Shown in pieces: positions 26,767 to 35,879 of a DNA stretch of 64,000 nt. The notes beneath the pieces are model-generated. The model was given only the letters and a program-made list of their open reading frames with translations. It did not search any database and had not been told where the DNA came from. A program made the translations under genes and the position numbers. The stretch lies in contig NZ_JAECRZ010000001.1 of NCBI RefSeq assembly GCF_016019955.1, positions 1 through 64,000 on the forward strand. The letters run 5' to 3'. Position 1 is the first letter of the stretch. Each line of letters begins with the position of its first letter. The stretch comes from Thiosulfatihalobacter marinus (GTDB lineage Bacteria > Pseudomonadota > Alphaproteobacteria > Rhodobacterales > Rhodobacteraceae).

Positions 26767-26793
26767 GCAGGACTAATGGGTCCTGACCCTAGA
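26767..26793. repeat. 27-base repeat at convergent gene ends, degenerate copy
   Basis: GCAGGACTAATGGGTCCTGA followed by CCCTAGA; 24 of 27 bases match the copy at 28970-28996. Only CAGGA/TCCTG of the stem pairs here. It lies between the convergent ends of the SDR and the small membrane protein, whose TAG stop is inside the repeat. Confidence 0.6.
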
Positions 26794-26995
26794 CCTTGGT
26801 CCAGCCGAAATCGTCCAGATCGCGGGGGGCGGGGCGCAGGCTCCAGACCAGAAGACCGGTGGCGGCTGGAAAACCGAAGGAAAACGCGAGATAGGTGCCC
26901 AGCCCCTGCCAGAAACCGACATCCTGAAACAGCATCTGCACGGCGGCCGTGACGATGCCGATGAAGCTTCCGATAAAGATCAGGATCAGGGCCAT
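26789..26995 (-). CDS. Small two-helix membrane protein (68 aa)
   Basis: Two hydrophobic segments ([21 protein letters not shown] and [17 protein letters not shown]) separated by a short loop, then a polar tail ending FGWTKV. Codon usage looks coding and GGAGC precedes the ATG. I recognise no named family. It stands divergent from the IlvD-family gene. Confidence 0.68.
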   Translation of the reverse strand: MALILIFIGSFIGIVTAAVQMLFQDVGFWQGLGTYLAFSFGFPAATGLLVWSLRPAPRDLDDFGWTKV

Positions 26996-27185
26996 GGGCG
27001 GCTCCTTTCATGCGGTTCGCGTTCAGGAAAGCAGCGCAATGGGGCAGGAATGTGGCGCGGATCGGGCGGTGGTGTGCGTTTGTGGCCAATTCTGGCGTGC
27101 CGCGGGGGGAATTTGCCGGGCGGCGGGGTTGACCTTGGGGGCGTGCCCGCGCAAACCCTTCATCACAGTTTCAAAGGATTACGAG

Positions 27186-28967
27186 ATGAAGTTGCGCAGC
27201 CAACAGTGGTTTGACAATCCCGACAACCCCGGCATGACGGCGCTGTATATCGAGCGCTATCTGAATTTCGGCATCACGCGCGAGGAATTGCAATCGGGCA
27301 AGCCGATCATCGGTATTGCACAGACCGGCAGCGATCTGAGCCCCTGCAACCGCCATCATATCGAGCTGGCCAAGCGTGTGCGCGAAGGGATCGTGGCCGC
27401 GGGCGGAATCTGTTTCGAATTTCCGGTGCATCCCATTCAGGAAACCGGCAAGCGCCCGACGGCGGCGCTTGACCGGAACCTGGCCTATCTGGGGCTGGTC
27501 GAGAGCCTGTATGGCTATCCGATTGACGGCGTGGTGCTGACCATCGGTTGCGACAAGACCACGCCGGCGCTGTTGATGGCGGCGGCGACGGTGAATATTC
27601 CGGCGATTGCTCTGTCGGTGGGGCCAATGCTGAACGGGTGGTACAAGGGCACGCGCGCCGGGTCGGGCACGGCGATCTGGCAGGCACGCAAGGCGCTTGC
27701 GGCGGGCGAGATCGGGTATGACCAGTTCATGGATGTGGCCACGGCCTCGGCCCCGTCGGTGGGCTATTGCAACACAATGGGCACGGCAAGCACGATGAAT
27801 TCGCTGGCCGAGGCGCTGGGAATGCAGTTGCCGGGCAGCGCGTCGATCCCGGCGCCCTATCGCGAACGCGGGCAGATCAGCTATGCCACCGGCAAGCGCA
27901 TCGTCGAGATGGTGCATGAAGACCTCAAGCCCAGCGATGTGATGACGCGCGCGGCGTTTGAAAACGCCATTGTGGCCAATTCCGCGATTGGCGGCAGCAC
28001 GAACGCGCCGATCCATCTGAACGCGGTGGCGGCCCATCTGGGGATCGGGCTGACCAATGACGACTGGCAGCGGCTGGGGCATCGGATCCCGCTATTGGCC
28101 AATGTGCAGCCGGCGGGGGCGTATCTGGCGGAGGATTTCCATCATGCCGGGGGCGTGGCGGGGATCATGGCGGAATTGCTGGCCCATGACGCGCTGCCGC
28201 ACCCGGAGGCGATCACGGTGAATGGCCGCACTCTGGGCGAGAACTATGCCGGCGCCGGGGTACAGGACGCGGATGTGATCCGGCCTTTTGACGCGCCGCT
28301 GAAAAAGGATGCGGGGTTCATCAACCTGCGCGGCACCCTGTTTGACAGCGCGATCATGAAGACATCGGTGATTTCCGAGGATTTTCGGGCGCGTTATCTG
28401 AGCAACCCGGAGGACCCGGAGGCGTTCGAGGGGCGGGCCATCGTGTTTGACGGGCCGGAAGATTATCACGACCGGATCGACGACCCGGCGCTGAAGATCG
28501 ATGCCGGCTGTGTGCTGGTGATCCGGGGCGCGGGGCCGATCGGCTATCCCGGTGGGGCCGAGGTGGTGAACATGCAGCCCCCCGCAAGCCTTTTGAAACA
28601 GGGCATCGAGGAACTGCCCTGTATCGGCGACGGGCGGCAATCGGGCACGTCGGGCAGCCCGTCGATCCTGAACGCCGCGCCCGAGGCGGCGGCGATGGGA
28701 GGGCTGGCGCTGCTGGAGACGGGCGATGTGATCCGCATCGACCTGCGCAAGGGGCGGGCCGATATCCTGCTGGACGAAGCCACGCTGGCGGCGCGGCGCG
28801 CGGCGTTGGAGGCGCGGGGCGGGTTTGGCTATCCCGAGAGCCAGACCCCCTGGCAGGAAATCCAGCGCGGGGTGGTGGACCAGTTCGACAAGGGCATGGT
28901 GCTGAAACCCGCCGTCAAATATCAGCGCATCGCGCAGACCAGGGGCGTGGCGCGCGACAACCACTAG
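27186..28967 (+). CDS. IlvD/EDD-family sugar-acid dehydratase (arabinonate/xylonate type)
   Basis: 593 aa Fe-S dehydratase. Cluster cysteines and motifs: [10 protein letters not shown] near residue 55, IGCDKTTPA near 120, [11 protein letters not shown] near 195, and [16 protein letters not shown] near 485. From memory these resemble the L-arabinonate/D-xylonate dehydratase branch rather than biosynthetic IlvD, so a role converting an aldonate to a 2-keto-3-deoxy acid is favoured. The start [10 protein letters not shown] was chosen by AAAGGA upstream; the frame is open further but lacks homology. It converges with the amidohydrolase at 29108 across a perfect palindrome. Confidence 0.88.
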   Translation: MKLRSQQWFDNPDNPGMTALYIERYLNFGITREELQSGKPIIGIAQTGSDLSPCNRHHIELAKRVREGIVAAGGICFEFPVHPIQETGKRPTAALDRNLAYLGLVESLYGYPIDGVVLTIGCDKTTPALLMAAATVNIPAIALSVGPMLNGWYKGTRAGSGTAIWQARKALAAGEIGYDQFMDVATASAPSVGYCNTMGTASTMNSLAEALGMQLPGSASIPAPYRERGQISYATGKRIVEMVHEDLKPSDVMTRAAFENAIVANSAIGGSTNAPIHLNAVAAHLGIGLTNDDWQRLGHRIPLLANVQPAGAYLAEDFHHAGGVAGIMAELLAHDALPHPEAITVNGRTLGENYAGAGVQDADVIRPFDAPLKKDAGFINLRGTLFDSAIMKTSVISEDFRARYLSNPEDPEAFEGRAIVFDGPEDYHDRIDDPALKIDAGCVLVIRGAGPIGYPGGAEVVNMQPPASLLKQGIEELPCIGDGRQSGTSGSPSILNAAPEAAAMGGLALLETGDVIRIDLRKGRADILLDEATLAARRAALEARGGFGYPESQTPWQEIQRGVVDQFDKGMVLKPAVKYQRIAQTRGVARDNH

Positions 28968-28996
28968 GGTCAGGATTAATGGGTCCTGACCCTAAA
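28966..28996. repeat. Perfect palindrome at convergent gene ends (repeat copy)
   Basis: AGGGTCAGGA (28966-28975), loop TTAATGGG, TCCTGACCCT (28984-28993). It starts inside the dehydratase stop codon and lies between convergent genes. A direct-repeat copy is at 26767. No T-run on either strand, but position suggests a bidirectional transcription stop. Confidence 0.65.
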
Positions 28997-29107
28997 GCGT
29001 TCCGCTGGGTACCTGAGGCAGGGATCGGGCGGGGCGGCGCGCAGGAAATCGGCAAGTCGCGCGCGCCGCCAAGATCCTTTTTGACAGCCCGTTTTGGGGG
29101 CAGGCCC

Positions 29108-29977
29108 CTAGAACCGGTAAAAGCCGTGTGCGGTGGCGCCGAACACCTGCGGCTGCATGTCGGCCGGAATCAGCGTGTCATAGGCCGTGGCCAGCGCGGC
29201 GTAGCTGGAATAAAGGCTGTCGACCGGGAAGTTCGAGCCAAACATGGTGCGGGCCGGGCCGAATTGCGCCAGGCAGGTTTCGACGATCGGGCGGATTGTC
29301 CCGACGCTCCAGCCGTGATCGAACATGCCAAGCCCCGAGAGCTTGCAGGTGACGTTGGGCAGGGCCGAGAGACGTTCGAGCCTGGTTGCCCAGTCGCGCA
29401 GGCCTTGCGCGCTGCGATCATGCGGGGAGCCGGCGTGGCAGAGCGCGACCGGAAGGTCGGGCACTTGTTCCAGCACATCCGCCGTGGCCGGGATCAGCGC
29501 CGGAGTGAGTTGCAGATCAAAGGACAGGCCCCGCGCGGCAAGCGATTTGAGACCGTCGACAAAAGCAGGGTCGGACAGCAGCCTGTTGGTGCCGGTAACG
29601 GCATCCTCGCCCGGCGCGCGGCCCACGATCTGGCGGGCGCCGCGCAGGGTGGGCAGGGTTTGGAAACGGTCCAGATGCGCCTCGCGGTCGGGGGCCGCCA
29701 GGTCGCAGAACACGACCTGGGCCAGGGGCCAGCCGGGGTTGGCATCGGCCTGTGCCTGCACCCATTGCGCCTCGGCCCAGCCATCGGCCGCACCGACCTG
29801 GATATGGACCGAGCCAGAGATGCCCTGCGCCGCCGCATCGGCGCGGAATTCGGGCAGCAGGTAGTCGCGCTGGATCGGGGAGGGATCACCAAAGAACCGC
29901 CACGCGCCGCGCTCCATCAGCCACGGATAGGTGACGGCAGAGAGATCCCAAAGGTGGTGATGGGCGTCGATCCTCAT
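29108..29977 (-). CDS. Amidohydrolase-2 family protein (sugar lactonase-like)
   Basis: 289 aa metal-dependent TIM-barrel hydrolase. The N-terminal IDAHHHLWD motif and late FGSNFPVDSLY segment are those of the L-fuconolactonase / 4-sulfomuconolactone hydrolase group, with VALCHAGSPHD in between. It probably opens a lactone produced by one of the neighbouring dehydrogenases (inference). It starts four bases inside the end of the SnoaL gene at 29974, so the two form one operon leaving the LacI-type operators leftward. Confidence 0.85.
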   Translation of the reverse strand: MRIDAHHHLWDLSAVTYPWLMERGAWRFFGDPSPIQRDYLLPEFRADAAAQGISGSVHIQVGAADGWAEAQWVQAQADANPGWPLAQVVFCDLAAPDREAHLDRFQTLPTLRGARQIVGRAPGEDAVTGTNRLLSDPAFVDGLKSLAARGLSFDLQLTPALIPATADVLEQVPDLPVALCHAGSPHDRSAQGLRDWATRLERLSALPNVTCKLSGLGMFDHGWSVGTIRPIVETCLAQFGPARTMFGSNFPVDSLYSSYAALATAYDTLIPADMQPQVFGATAHGFYRF

Positions 29978-30972
29978 GGTGTTTCAATCCCCGTGGTGCG
30001 GGCCAGAATATCGACGCCCTGGGTTTTCCAGAAATGCAGCAGGTCGATGAAGATCCAGTTTTCGGCCAGCTTGTCGGTACCGCGCCGGTAGATGTCGATC
30101 ACGCGAAACTCGCCTGCGCTGCCGGTGGCGGGCATACCCATGAAGCCCCCCGTTGGGCGGGCCGTGAAATTGGGCCAGCCGAAGAAGCCGCCGTAATGGC
30201 CTTCGGCAAGGCGACAGATATGGGCGGTTTTGCTGCGGTCTGTAAAGGACGCGCGGAAGGGGCCGGAATGCTGGCGGGCATAGCGCGCGATCGTGTAGGT
30301 GGCGCCGATGCCTTCGGGCCCCCACCAGAGCATGTTGTCATCCCATGAGCGGGCGAGTTCCTCTTCCAGCGGCAGGCCCAGCTGCCATTGGCCAAGGTCA
30401 AGGATCATGGCCTGAATGGCGGTGAGGGTTTTTTCGCCCGCGTCGGCGGGCTGGGGATCGAACATCAGGCCGTCATGAGTGAGGGGGCCGGGTTGAACGA
30501 GGTGGGCGGCGGTTTGCGGCGGAAAGGGGTTTTGCCCGGCCTGCACCATCAGGTGGGGGATGTCGAAATACATTGCCGTTTCGGTGATCCTGCCGCCGTC
30601 GACCCGGTGAAAGGCGCAATAGCGCAGCATGGCGAGTTTGCCAGTGGGGCGAATGCCCAGCCAAGGCTGATCGAACAGGCCCATCAAGTGCCCCATCGAC
30701 ACGACCCAGACGCCACCCGCCGACAGCGTATTCTGCCCGGCCATGAAGATATCCATGCGCCGTTGCAGGCGGGTGAAAGAGCTGCGCAGCGGCTGCCAGA
30801 ATTGTTCGGCCACCGCGCGCGCCGTGGTGATTTCGTTGAAGGGATGGAATCCCCGCCAGAGCAGATTCGGGGCGCAGAACGTCTCTGTCACGCGCGGAAT
30901 TTCTGCGATTTCGGCACTTTCGAGCGCGCTGTAATAGGCGCGGACGATGTTTTTTTCAGCCTGGAAGCTCAC
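29974..30972 (-). CDS. Two-domain SnoaL/NTF2-like protein
   Basis: 332 aa made of two NTF2-fold domains (about 1-160 and 185-332). Domain 2 reads WWGPEGIG...GHYGGFFGWPNF...VIDIYRRGTDKLAENWIFIDLL...GVDILAR, closely related to the 37874 protein, with which domain 1 also shares PWLGIRPTG, GRI-E and DIP motifs. SnoaL-fold enzymes are isomerases, cyclases, hydratases or dehydratases. No signal peptide. First gene of the leftward operon, upstream of the amidohydrolase. Confidence 0.8.
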   Translation of the reverse strand: MSFQAEKNIVRAYYSALESAEIAEIPRVTETFCAPNLLWRGFHPFNEITTARAVAEQFWQPLRSSFTRLQRRMDIFMAGQNTLSAGGVWVVSMGHLMGLFDQPWLGIRPTGKLAMLRYCAFHRVDGGRITETAMYFDIPHLMVQAGQNPFPPQTAAHLVQPGPLTHDGLMFDPQPADAGEKTLTAIQAMILDLGQWQLGLPLEEELARSWDDNMLWWGPEGIGATYTIARYARQHSGPFRASFTDRSKTAHICRLAEGHYGGFFGWPNFTARPTGGFMGMPATGSAGEFRVIDIYRRGTDKLAENWIFIDLLHFWKTQGVDILARTTGIETP

Positions 30973-31045
30973 CGGATTTACCTTTTGTGCTCAGTTGGTT
31001 GGTGGGGATCATGAGTCGTGGTTTCCCCTGGGTCAGCACTATTTT

Positions 31046-31059
31046 TGCATACGTATGCA
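31046..31059. promoter_or_regulatory. LacI-type operator 1
   Basis: TGCATACGTATGCA, a perfect 14-base palindrome with central CG, in the gap between the divergent operons. It fits operators of the LacI/GalR family, whose member at 39693 is encoded in the rightward operon. Confidence 0.75.
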
Positions 31060-31067
31060 GAAATGTC

Positions 31068-31097
31068 TTGCCTAAAGTGACATGTCGCGCCTACCAT
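31068..31097 (+). promoter_or_regulatory. Candidate rightward promoter between the operators
   Basis: TTGCCT (31068-31073), 18 bases, TACCAT (31092-31097). It lies between the two palindromes, with operator 2 covering its start region, an arrangement suited to repression. The -10 is moderate. Confidence 0.35.
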
Positions 31098-31116
31098 TTT
31101 GCAAGCGTATGCAAAA
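31097..31116. promoter_or_regulatory. LacI-type operator 2
   Basis: TTTTGCAAGCGTATGCAAAA, a near-perfect 20-base palindrome sharing the GCGTATGCA / CGTATGCA half with operator 1. Centres are 54 bases apart, about five DNA turns, compatible with looping. It ends 22 bases before the ABC ATPase start. Confidence 0.75.
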
Positions 31117-31138
31117 CGATTCCGACCGGGAGGTGGAC

Positions 31139-32194
31139 ATGGCCGAGATTCAACTGCGCAATGTGGGCAAGCGGTGGGGCTCGTTTGTGGGGGTCGACAA
31201 TTTCGACCTGACGATCGCGGACAAGGAATTTCTGGTGCTGCTGGGGCCGTCGGGCTGTGGCAAGACCACGACCATGCGCATGATTGCCGGTCTGGAGGAT
31301 GTCACCGAGGGCGACATCACGATTGACGGCAGGGTGGTGAACGACCTGGAGCCGAAGGATCGCGATGTGGCGATGGTGTTCCAGTCTTACGCGCTGTATC
31401 CGAACATGAACGTTTACGAGAATATCCGGTTTCCGTTGAAGGTGCGCGGCATCGATCCGGCGACTCATGACGAGAAGGTGCGCCGTGCCAGCGCCATGGT
31501 GGAGCTGGATGAGTTCCTGCATCGCAAGCCGGCGGAGCTTTCGGGTGGTCAGCGTCAGCGCGTGGCTCTGGCCCGTGCGATCGTGCGCGAACCCAATGTG
31601 TTCCTGATGGACGAGCCGCTGTCGAACCTTGACGCCAAGTTGCGGGTGAGCACCCGCGCCCAGATCAAGAACCTGTCGCATGAACTGGCCGTGACCACGA
31701 TTTACGTCACCCATGACCAGATCGAGGCGATGACGCTGGCGGATCGGGTTGTGGTGATGAAACGGGGCGTGGTGCAGCAGGTCGGCAGCCCGACCGAGAT
31801 TTACGACAATCCCGCCAATACCTTTGTGGCAAGCTTTATCGGCTCGCCGGCGATGAACCTGATGGATGGCGAGGTGAAGGGCGGTGTGTTCAGCGCACAG
31901 CATACGCGGATCGGCGGGCTGACGGCGCCGGACGGCCCGGTGACACTGGGCTTTCGGGCCGAGGATGCCGCGCTGGCCGAGGACGGGCAGGGCCAGATCA
32001 ACGCGCCGATCTACACACTGGAATTGCTGGGCGATGCCACGATGGTGTCGATCCGCATCGGTGGGGCGCTGGTGTCGGTCAAGGCCGACAAGAATTTCCG
32101 GGCCGAGATCGACGACATGGTGTCGATCCGGGTGCCGGCGGAGATTTGTCATCTTTACGAAGCGACCGAGGATGGCGCGCGCATCGGGGGCTGA
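31139..32194 (+). CDS. Carbohydrate-type ABC importer ATPase (UgpC/MalK-like)
   Basis: 351 aa. Walker A GPSGCGKTT, Q-loop VFQSYALYPNM, signature LSGGQRQRVALARAI, Walker B VFLMDEPLSNLDAKLR, switch His in YVTHDQ, then a C-terminal TOBE/OB regulatory domain from about residue 240. This is the CUT1 class used for sugars, polyols and glycerol-phosphate compounds. The start MAEIQLRNVGK was chosen by GGGAGG and by the family N-terminus. First gene of the rightward LacI-controlled operon. Confidence 0.93.
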   Translation: MAEIQLRNVGKRWGSFVGVDNFDLTIADKEFLVLLGPSGCGKTTTMRMIAGLEDVTEGDITIDGRVVNDLEPKDRDVAMVFQSYALYPNMNVYENIRFPLKVRGIDPATHDEKVRRASAMVELDEFLHRKPAELSGGQRQRVALARAIVREPNVFLMDEPLSNLDAKLRVSTRAQIKNLSHELAVTTIYVTHDQIEAMTLADRVVVMKRGVVQQVGSPTEIYDNPANTFVASFIGSPAMNLMDGEVKGGVFSAQHTRIGGLTAPDGPVTLGFRAEDAALAEDGQGQINAPIYTLELLGDATMVSIRIGGALVSVKADKNFRAEIDDMVSIRVPAEICHLYEATEDGARIGG

Positions 32195-32278
32195 GCCTCT
32201 GCAACCTGCTGTCTGTAAGGGGCGGCATATCAGGGTCCGGACGTGCACGACGGACCTGCATCAACCGGGAGATAGATG

Positions 32279-33484
32279 ATGCTCAAGAAACTTGTAATGG
32301 CCGGCGCGATGTCGCTGATGGCGTCAGGAGCCTGGGCGGCCTGTGCCTATGAAAACACCACGCCGATCAAATCGTTGTCGGCGGGGTTCCAGGCATGGAA
32401 GGCCGTCACCGACGCGATGGCGGAATGCGGCAACTTTGCCGCCTCGCTGGATCAGGACTTTCGCGAGAAACAGCCCGAAGCCTTTGCCGCGAAGCCGTCG
32501 CTGTATCATATTGGCGGGGTCGCCAATTCGACCATGATCCCGCTGCTCAATGCGGGGACGATTCGTCCGCTGGATGATCTGGTGGCCAAGTACGGTCAGA
32601 ACCTGACCCCGAACCAGTTGATCAAGGTTGATGGTGTCACTTACGCGATTGCCATGATGGTGAACGCCCAGCACCTGATGTATCGCGAGGACATTCTGAG
32701 CGATCTTGGCATCGCGGTGCCGACGACTTATGCCGAGATGCTGGACGCGGCGGCCAAGATCAAGGAAGCCGGCGTTGTTGACTATCCGATCGGCGGCACG
32801 TTCAAGACCGGCTGGAACCTGGCCGAGGAATTCGTGAACAACTTCCTGGGTGAGGGCGGCGATTTCTTCACCCAGGGCAACATGCCCAATATCAACAACG
32901 AAAAAGGCATGGCCGCGCTGGAGGTGATGAAGGCGCTGACCGAGTACATGGACCCGGAATACCTGGTGTCTGACTCGACCTATGTGCAGCAGCAATTCCA
33001 GCAGGGCAAGATCGCCATGGCGAACCTGTGGGCCAGCCGAGCCGGTGCGATGAACGACGAAGCCGAAAGCCAGGTTGTGGGCAAGGTTATCATGGCGGCC
33101 GCGCCGATGGGATCGGCGGCCCCGGCCTCGTCGCTGTGGTGGGACGGAATCGTGATCGCCAGCAACATCTCGGACGAGGAAGCCGAAGCCGCGTTCCAGG
33201 TGGCGATGGAGGGCATCGATGAAGAGATGGTCAAGGCCAACAACGATCTCGCCGTCTGGCTGATCCCGGGCTACGAGCCCGGTGCGCTGGCCGCGGGCGC
33301 GGCCGCCACCGCCGCGGCAGGCGCGCGCCCCTACCCGGCCTCGGGTCCGATGGGCATCATGCACACCGCGCTGGGCAATGGCATCTCGGCCTACCTGACC
33401 GGTGCAAAAGACGCCGCAACCACCCTCGCGGATATCGAGGCCGCCTATGTTTCGGCCGCGAAAGAAGCTGGTCTTGTGAAGTAA
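32279..33484 (+). CDS. Extracellular solute-binding protein of the importer
   Basis: 401 aa. Signal peptide (KKLVMAGAMSLMASGAWA, cleavage before ACAYEN), then a type 1 family binding fold of the sugar-binding class. The ligand is not deducible. The ATG at 32279 has GGGAG seven bases upstream; the ATG at 32276 is three bases longer and equally in frame. A strong stem-loop follows the gene, a frequent way to raise binding-protein levels above those of the permeases. Confidence 0.9.
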   Translation: MLKKLVMAGAMSLMASGAWAACAYENTTPIKSLSAGFQAWKAVTDAMAECGNFAASLDQDFREKQPEAFAAKPSLYHIGGVANSTMIPLLNAGTIRPLDDLVAKYGQNLTPNQLIKVDGVTYAIAMMVNAQHLMYREDILSDLGIAVPTTYAEMLDAAAKIKEAGVVDYPIGGTFKTGWNLAEEFVNNFLGEGGDFFTQGNMPNINNEKGMAALEVMKALTEYMDPEYLVSDSTYVQQQFQQGKIAMANLWASRAGAMNDEAESQVVGKVIMAAAPMGSAAPASSLWWDGIVIASNISDEEAEAAFQVAMEGIDEEMVKANNDLAVWLIPGYEPGALAAGAAATAAAGARPYPASGPMGIMHTALGNGISAYLTGAKDAATTLADIEAAYVSAAKEAGLVK

Positions 33485-33499
33485 GACCTCTCCTCCCCT

Positions 33500-33525
33500 C
33501 GGGGGGCTTCGGCCCCCCGATTTTT
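33500..33525 (+). terminator. Terminator-like stem-loop after the binding-protein gene
   Basis: CGGGGGGC (33500-33507), loop TTCG, GCCCCCCG (33512-33519), A, TTTTT. It has full intrinsic-terminator form with an extra-stable UUCG tetraloop. As the permeases follow on the same strand, it probably terminates part of the transcripts and protects the upstream mRNA end. Confidence 0.85.
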
Positions 33526-33569
33526 CCCGCAGACCGGTATGTTCGCAGGATCATGAGAAAGGCAGAGCC

Positions 33570-34592
33570 ATGAATTTCAAGACATTCGCAGCCTTCGTCG
33601 GACCCTCTGTCTTTATGATGCTCCTGTTCATCGCCTTTCCACTGGCGACTGTGTTCAAGAACAGCTTTTATGTGACGCAGCCTGTTTACGAGACCGTTGT
33701 GGCCGAAACCTGCACGCCGGGGTTCCTGACCCAGACCTGCGTGACCGAGGAAAAGTCCATTCCCAGGCTGGACGAGGATGGCGAGATTGTCACCACCACC
33801 TCGTATGTCGGGCTGCAAAGCTATGGCAACGTGCTGGAACTGGGACGGGCCTGGGAGGCGTTGTCGCAGGGCAGCTGGGCGGCATTCCAGTCGATCGATT
33901 TCTGGAAGGCGCTGCGCTTCACGCTGATGTTCACGCTGGTCACTCTGCCACTTGTGCTGGGAGGTGGGCTGGCGATTGCATTGATGATCAACAATGCCTC
34001 GCGGCTGGTCAAAGGCCCGGTGATCTTCATCTCGCTGTTGCCGTTCATCATCACACCGGTGATCGGCGCCTTGTCGATCAACTGGCTGTTTCGCGGCGAC
34101 GGTATCCTGACCGCGTTTCTGGAGTGGTACCTGGCGCGGGACGTGGCGATGTTTGCCCAGGCCTGGACAATCGAGGTTTTGCTGATGGTTTACCGTGTCT
34201 GGTCCGTCGCGCCCTTTGCCGCCATCGTGTTCTACGCGGGGCTTCAGACCGTGAACTCGGATGCGCTTGAAAGCGCGGTTATCGACGGCGCGAGCCGCTG
34301 GCAGCGTCTGAAATACGTGGTCATTCCGCATCTGATGCCGCTGATCGTCTTTATCTCGATGATCCACCTGATGGACGCCTATCGCGCCTTTGAAGAAGTC
34401 GTCGGCTTTTCCTCGCAGGGCTATGTCATCACGCTGCAATGGCTGACCTATGACTTTCTTGTGCCGGATGAGGCCGGGAACCGGTCCATCAGCCGCGCAT
34501 CGGCCTCGGCCATGCTGACCATGATCGGGATTGCCCTGTTGCTGATCCCGCTGCTGCGCCGCACCTGGCGCGACCACAAGGGAGGACATTGA
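33570..34592 (+). CDS. Sugar-type ABC permease 1
   Basis: 340 aa. Membrane helix at about 8-28, then an unusually long periplasmic segment of about 80 residues that contains a Cys pair (ETCTPGFLTQTC), followed by the five core helices and an EAA loop (ALESAVIDGASRWQRLKYVVIPHLMP). MalF-like permeases also have a long extra loop, but the sequence here is not obviously related to it. The stop is one base before the next permease start (spacing G). Confidence 0.9.
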   Translation: MNFKTFAAFVGPSVFMMLLFIAFPLATVFKNSFYVTQPVYETVVAETCTPGFLTQTCVTEEKSIPRLDEDGEIVTTTSYVGLQSYGNVLELGRAWEALSQGSWAAFQSIDFWKALRFTLMFTLVTLPLVLGGGLAIALMINNASRLVKGPVIFISLLPFIITPVIGALSINWLFRGDGILTAFLEWYLARDVAMFAQAWTIEVLLMVYRVWSVAPFAAIVFYAGLQTVNSDALESAVIDGASRWQRLKYVVIPHLMPLIVFISMIHLMDAYRAFEEVVGFSSQGYVITLQWLTYDFLVPDEAGNRSISRASASAMLTMIGIALLLIPLLRRTWRDHKGGH

Positions 34593-34593
34593 G

Positions 34594-35748
34594 ATGTCGT
34601 CGCGCGCATTGCAACAGCCGCTGGGGCTCAGACTTACTTCGGCCAGCTTCCTTGCCATCTGGTGCCTGGTCGCCGCTTTCCCGATCTTCTGGATCGTGGT
34701 GATGAGCTTCAAGTCGCCGGTGGACGCTTATGATCCGAACGCGCTGAACGTGATCCTGGGGCCGAACACGCTGGCGGCGGGCAAGGGGCTTTCGATTCTG
34801 GATATTGTCCTGGGTATCGTGGTGATCTGGGTCACGATCCGCCTGTGCGCGCGCAAGCTGCCGGGGATGGTGCGCAGCCATGCGCCCGGCGGACAGGTGG
34901 TGTTCGGCTGGATCATTGCCGGGCTGGTGGCTGTGCTGGGGTTCCTGGTTGTGTTTTTTGCGATCCTGCCGGTGGTGCTGAACCTGTTGAACCCGATCCT
35001 GGGGCCGCTGGGGCGGGATGTGATCGGCATGACACCGGAGCATTACAAGACGGTCTGGATCGACCGGGGGTTTTCCAACAATTTCAAGAACTCGCTGATC
35101 GTGACCACCGGGGTTGTCACCGTGTCCCTGACCGTGGGCACGCTGGCGGGCTATGGGCTGGCGCGGTCGGGAAGCACGCTGGCGTTCTGGATACTGATCA
35201 TTGCGCTGATCTTTCGGGCCCTGCCGCATTCGGTGCTGGTGGCCGGCTATCTGCCGGTGTTCATCAGCTCTTCCGAGTGGCTTAGCCCCGTTCTGGGCGA
35301 GAACGCGCCCACGCTGTATGGCAAGCCGATGGCGGTGATCGCGGTACTGGTGGCAATCAACCAGCCCTTCACGATCTGGATGTTGCGCTCGTTTTTCCAG
35401 AACATCCCGGCCGAGCTGGACGAGGCCGCGCGGGTGGACGGGTGCAGCCATTTCCAGGCGTTCCGCCGGGTGATCATGCCGGTGATGTGGCCGGGTGTCA
35501 TTACCACGGGGCTGTTCAGCTTTCTGTTGGGATACAACGATTTTCTTGTGACCTCGCTGCTGCTGGATGCGCAGAACCAGACCATGGTTCCGGCCATTGC
35601 GGGCATGTTCAACCGCGAGACCACCACCACCGACCAGGTGGTGGCGGTGGCTGCCGCGGTGTCGATTACCGCGCCGCTGTTCTTCCTGGTCATGGCATTC
35701 CAGCGCCAGATCGTCAGCGGGCTGACCGCGGGGGCGGTGAAGGGGTGA
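34594..35748 (+). CDS. Sugar-type ABC permease 2 with extra membrane helices
   Basis: 384 aa, about 100 longer than usual MalG/UgpE proteins. After the first helix (SFLAIWCLVAAFPIFWIVVM) there is an insert at residues about 45-140 with two or more hydrophobic segments (LSILDIVLGIVVIWVTI and WIIAGLVAVLGFLVVFFAIL). The core then shows the EAA motif ELDEAARVDGCSHFQAFRRVIMP. The insert does not break the core motifs. Pairs with the 33570 permease. Confidence 0.9.
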   Translation: MSSRALQQPLGLRLTSASFLAIWCLVAAFPIFWIVVMSFKSPVDAYDPNALNVILGPNTLAAGKGLSILDIVLGIVVIWVTIRLCARKLPGMVRSHAPGGQVVFGWIIAGLVAVLGFLVVFFAILPVVLNLLNPILGPLGRDVIGMTPEHYKTVWIDRGFSNNFKNSLIVTTGVVTVSLTVGTLAGYGLARSGSTLAFWILIIALIFRALPHSVLVAGYLPVFISSSEWLSPVLGENAPTLYGKPMAVIAVLVAINQPFTIWMLRSFFQNIPAELDEAARVDGCSHFQAFRRVIMPVMWPGVITTGLFSFLLGYNDFLVTSLLLDAQNQTMVPAIAGMFNRETTTTDQVVAVAAAVSITAPLFFLVMAFQRQIVSGLTAGAVKG

Positions 35749-35879
35749 TGAGCTGTGCGGCGCGGCATAAGGCCCTGGGGCGTCATCCGGCACTGAACAG
35801 GATGCCGCGGGATTTCATCTGGTCCGGGGGATTTTCCCCGGTACAGACCACTCCCGACGCATACTGAAAGGAAGAGACC

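Noticed and set aside
26949-27185. N-terminal extension of the IlvD-family gene.
   Set aside because: The added residues are Cys/Arg-rich, overlap the divergent 68-aa gene and precede a good ribosome site at 27186.
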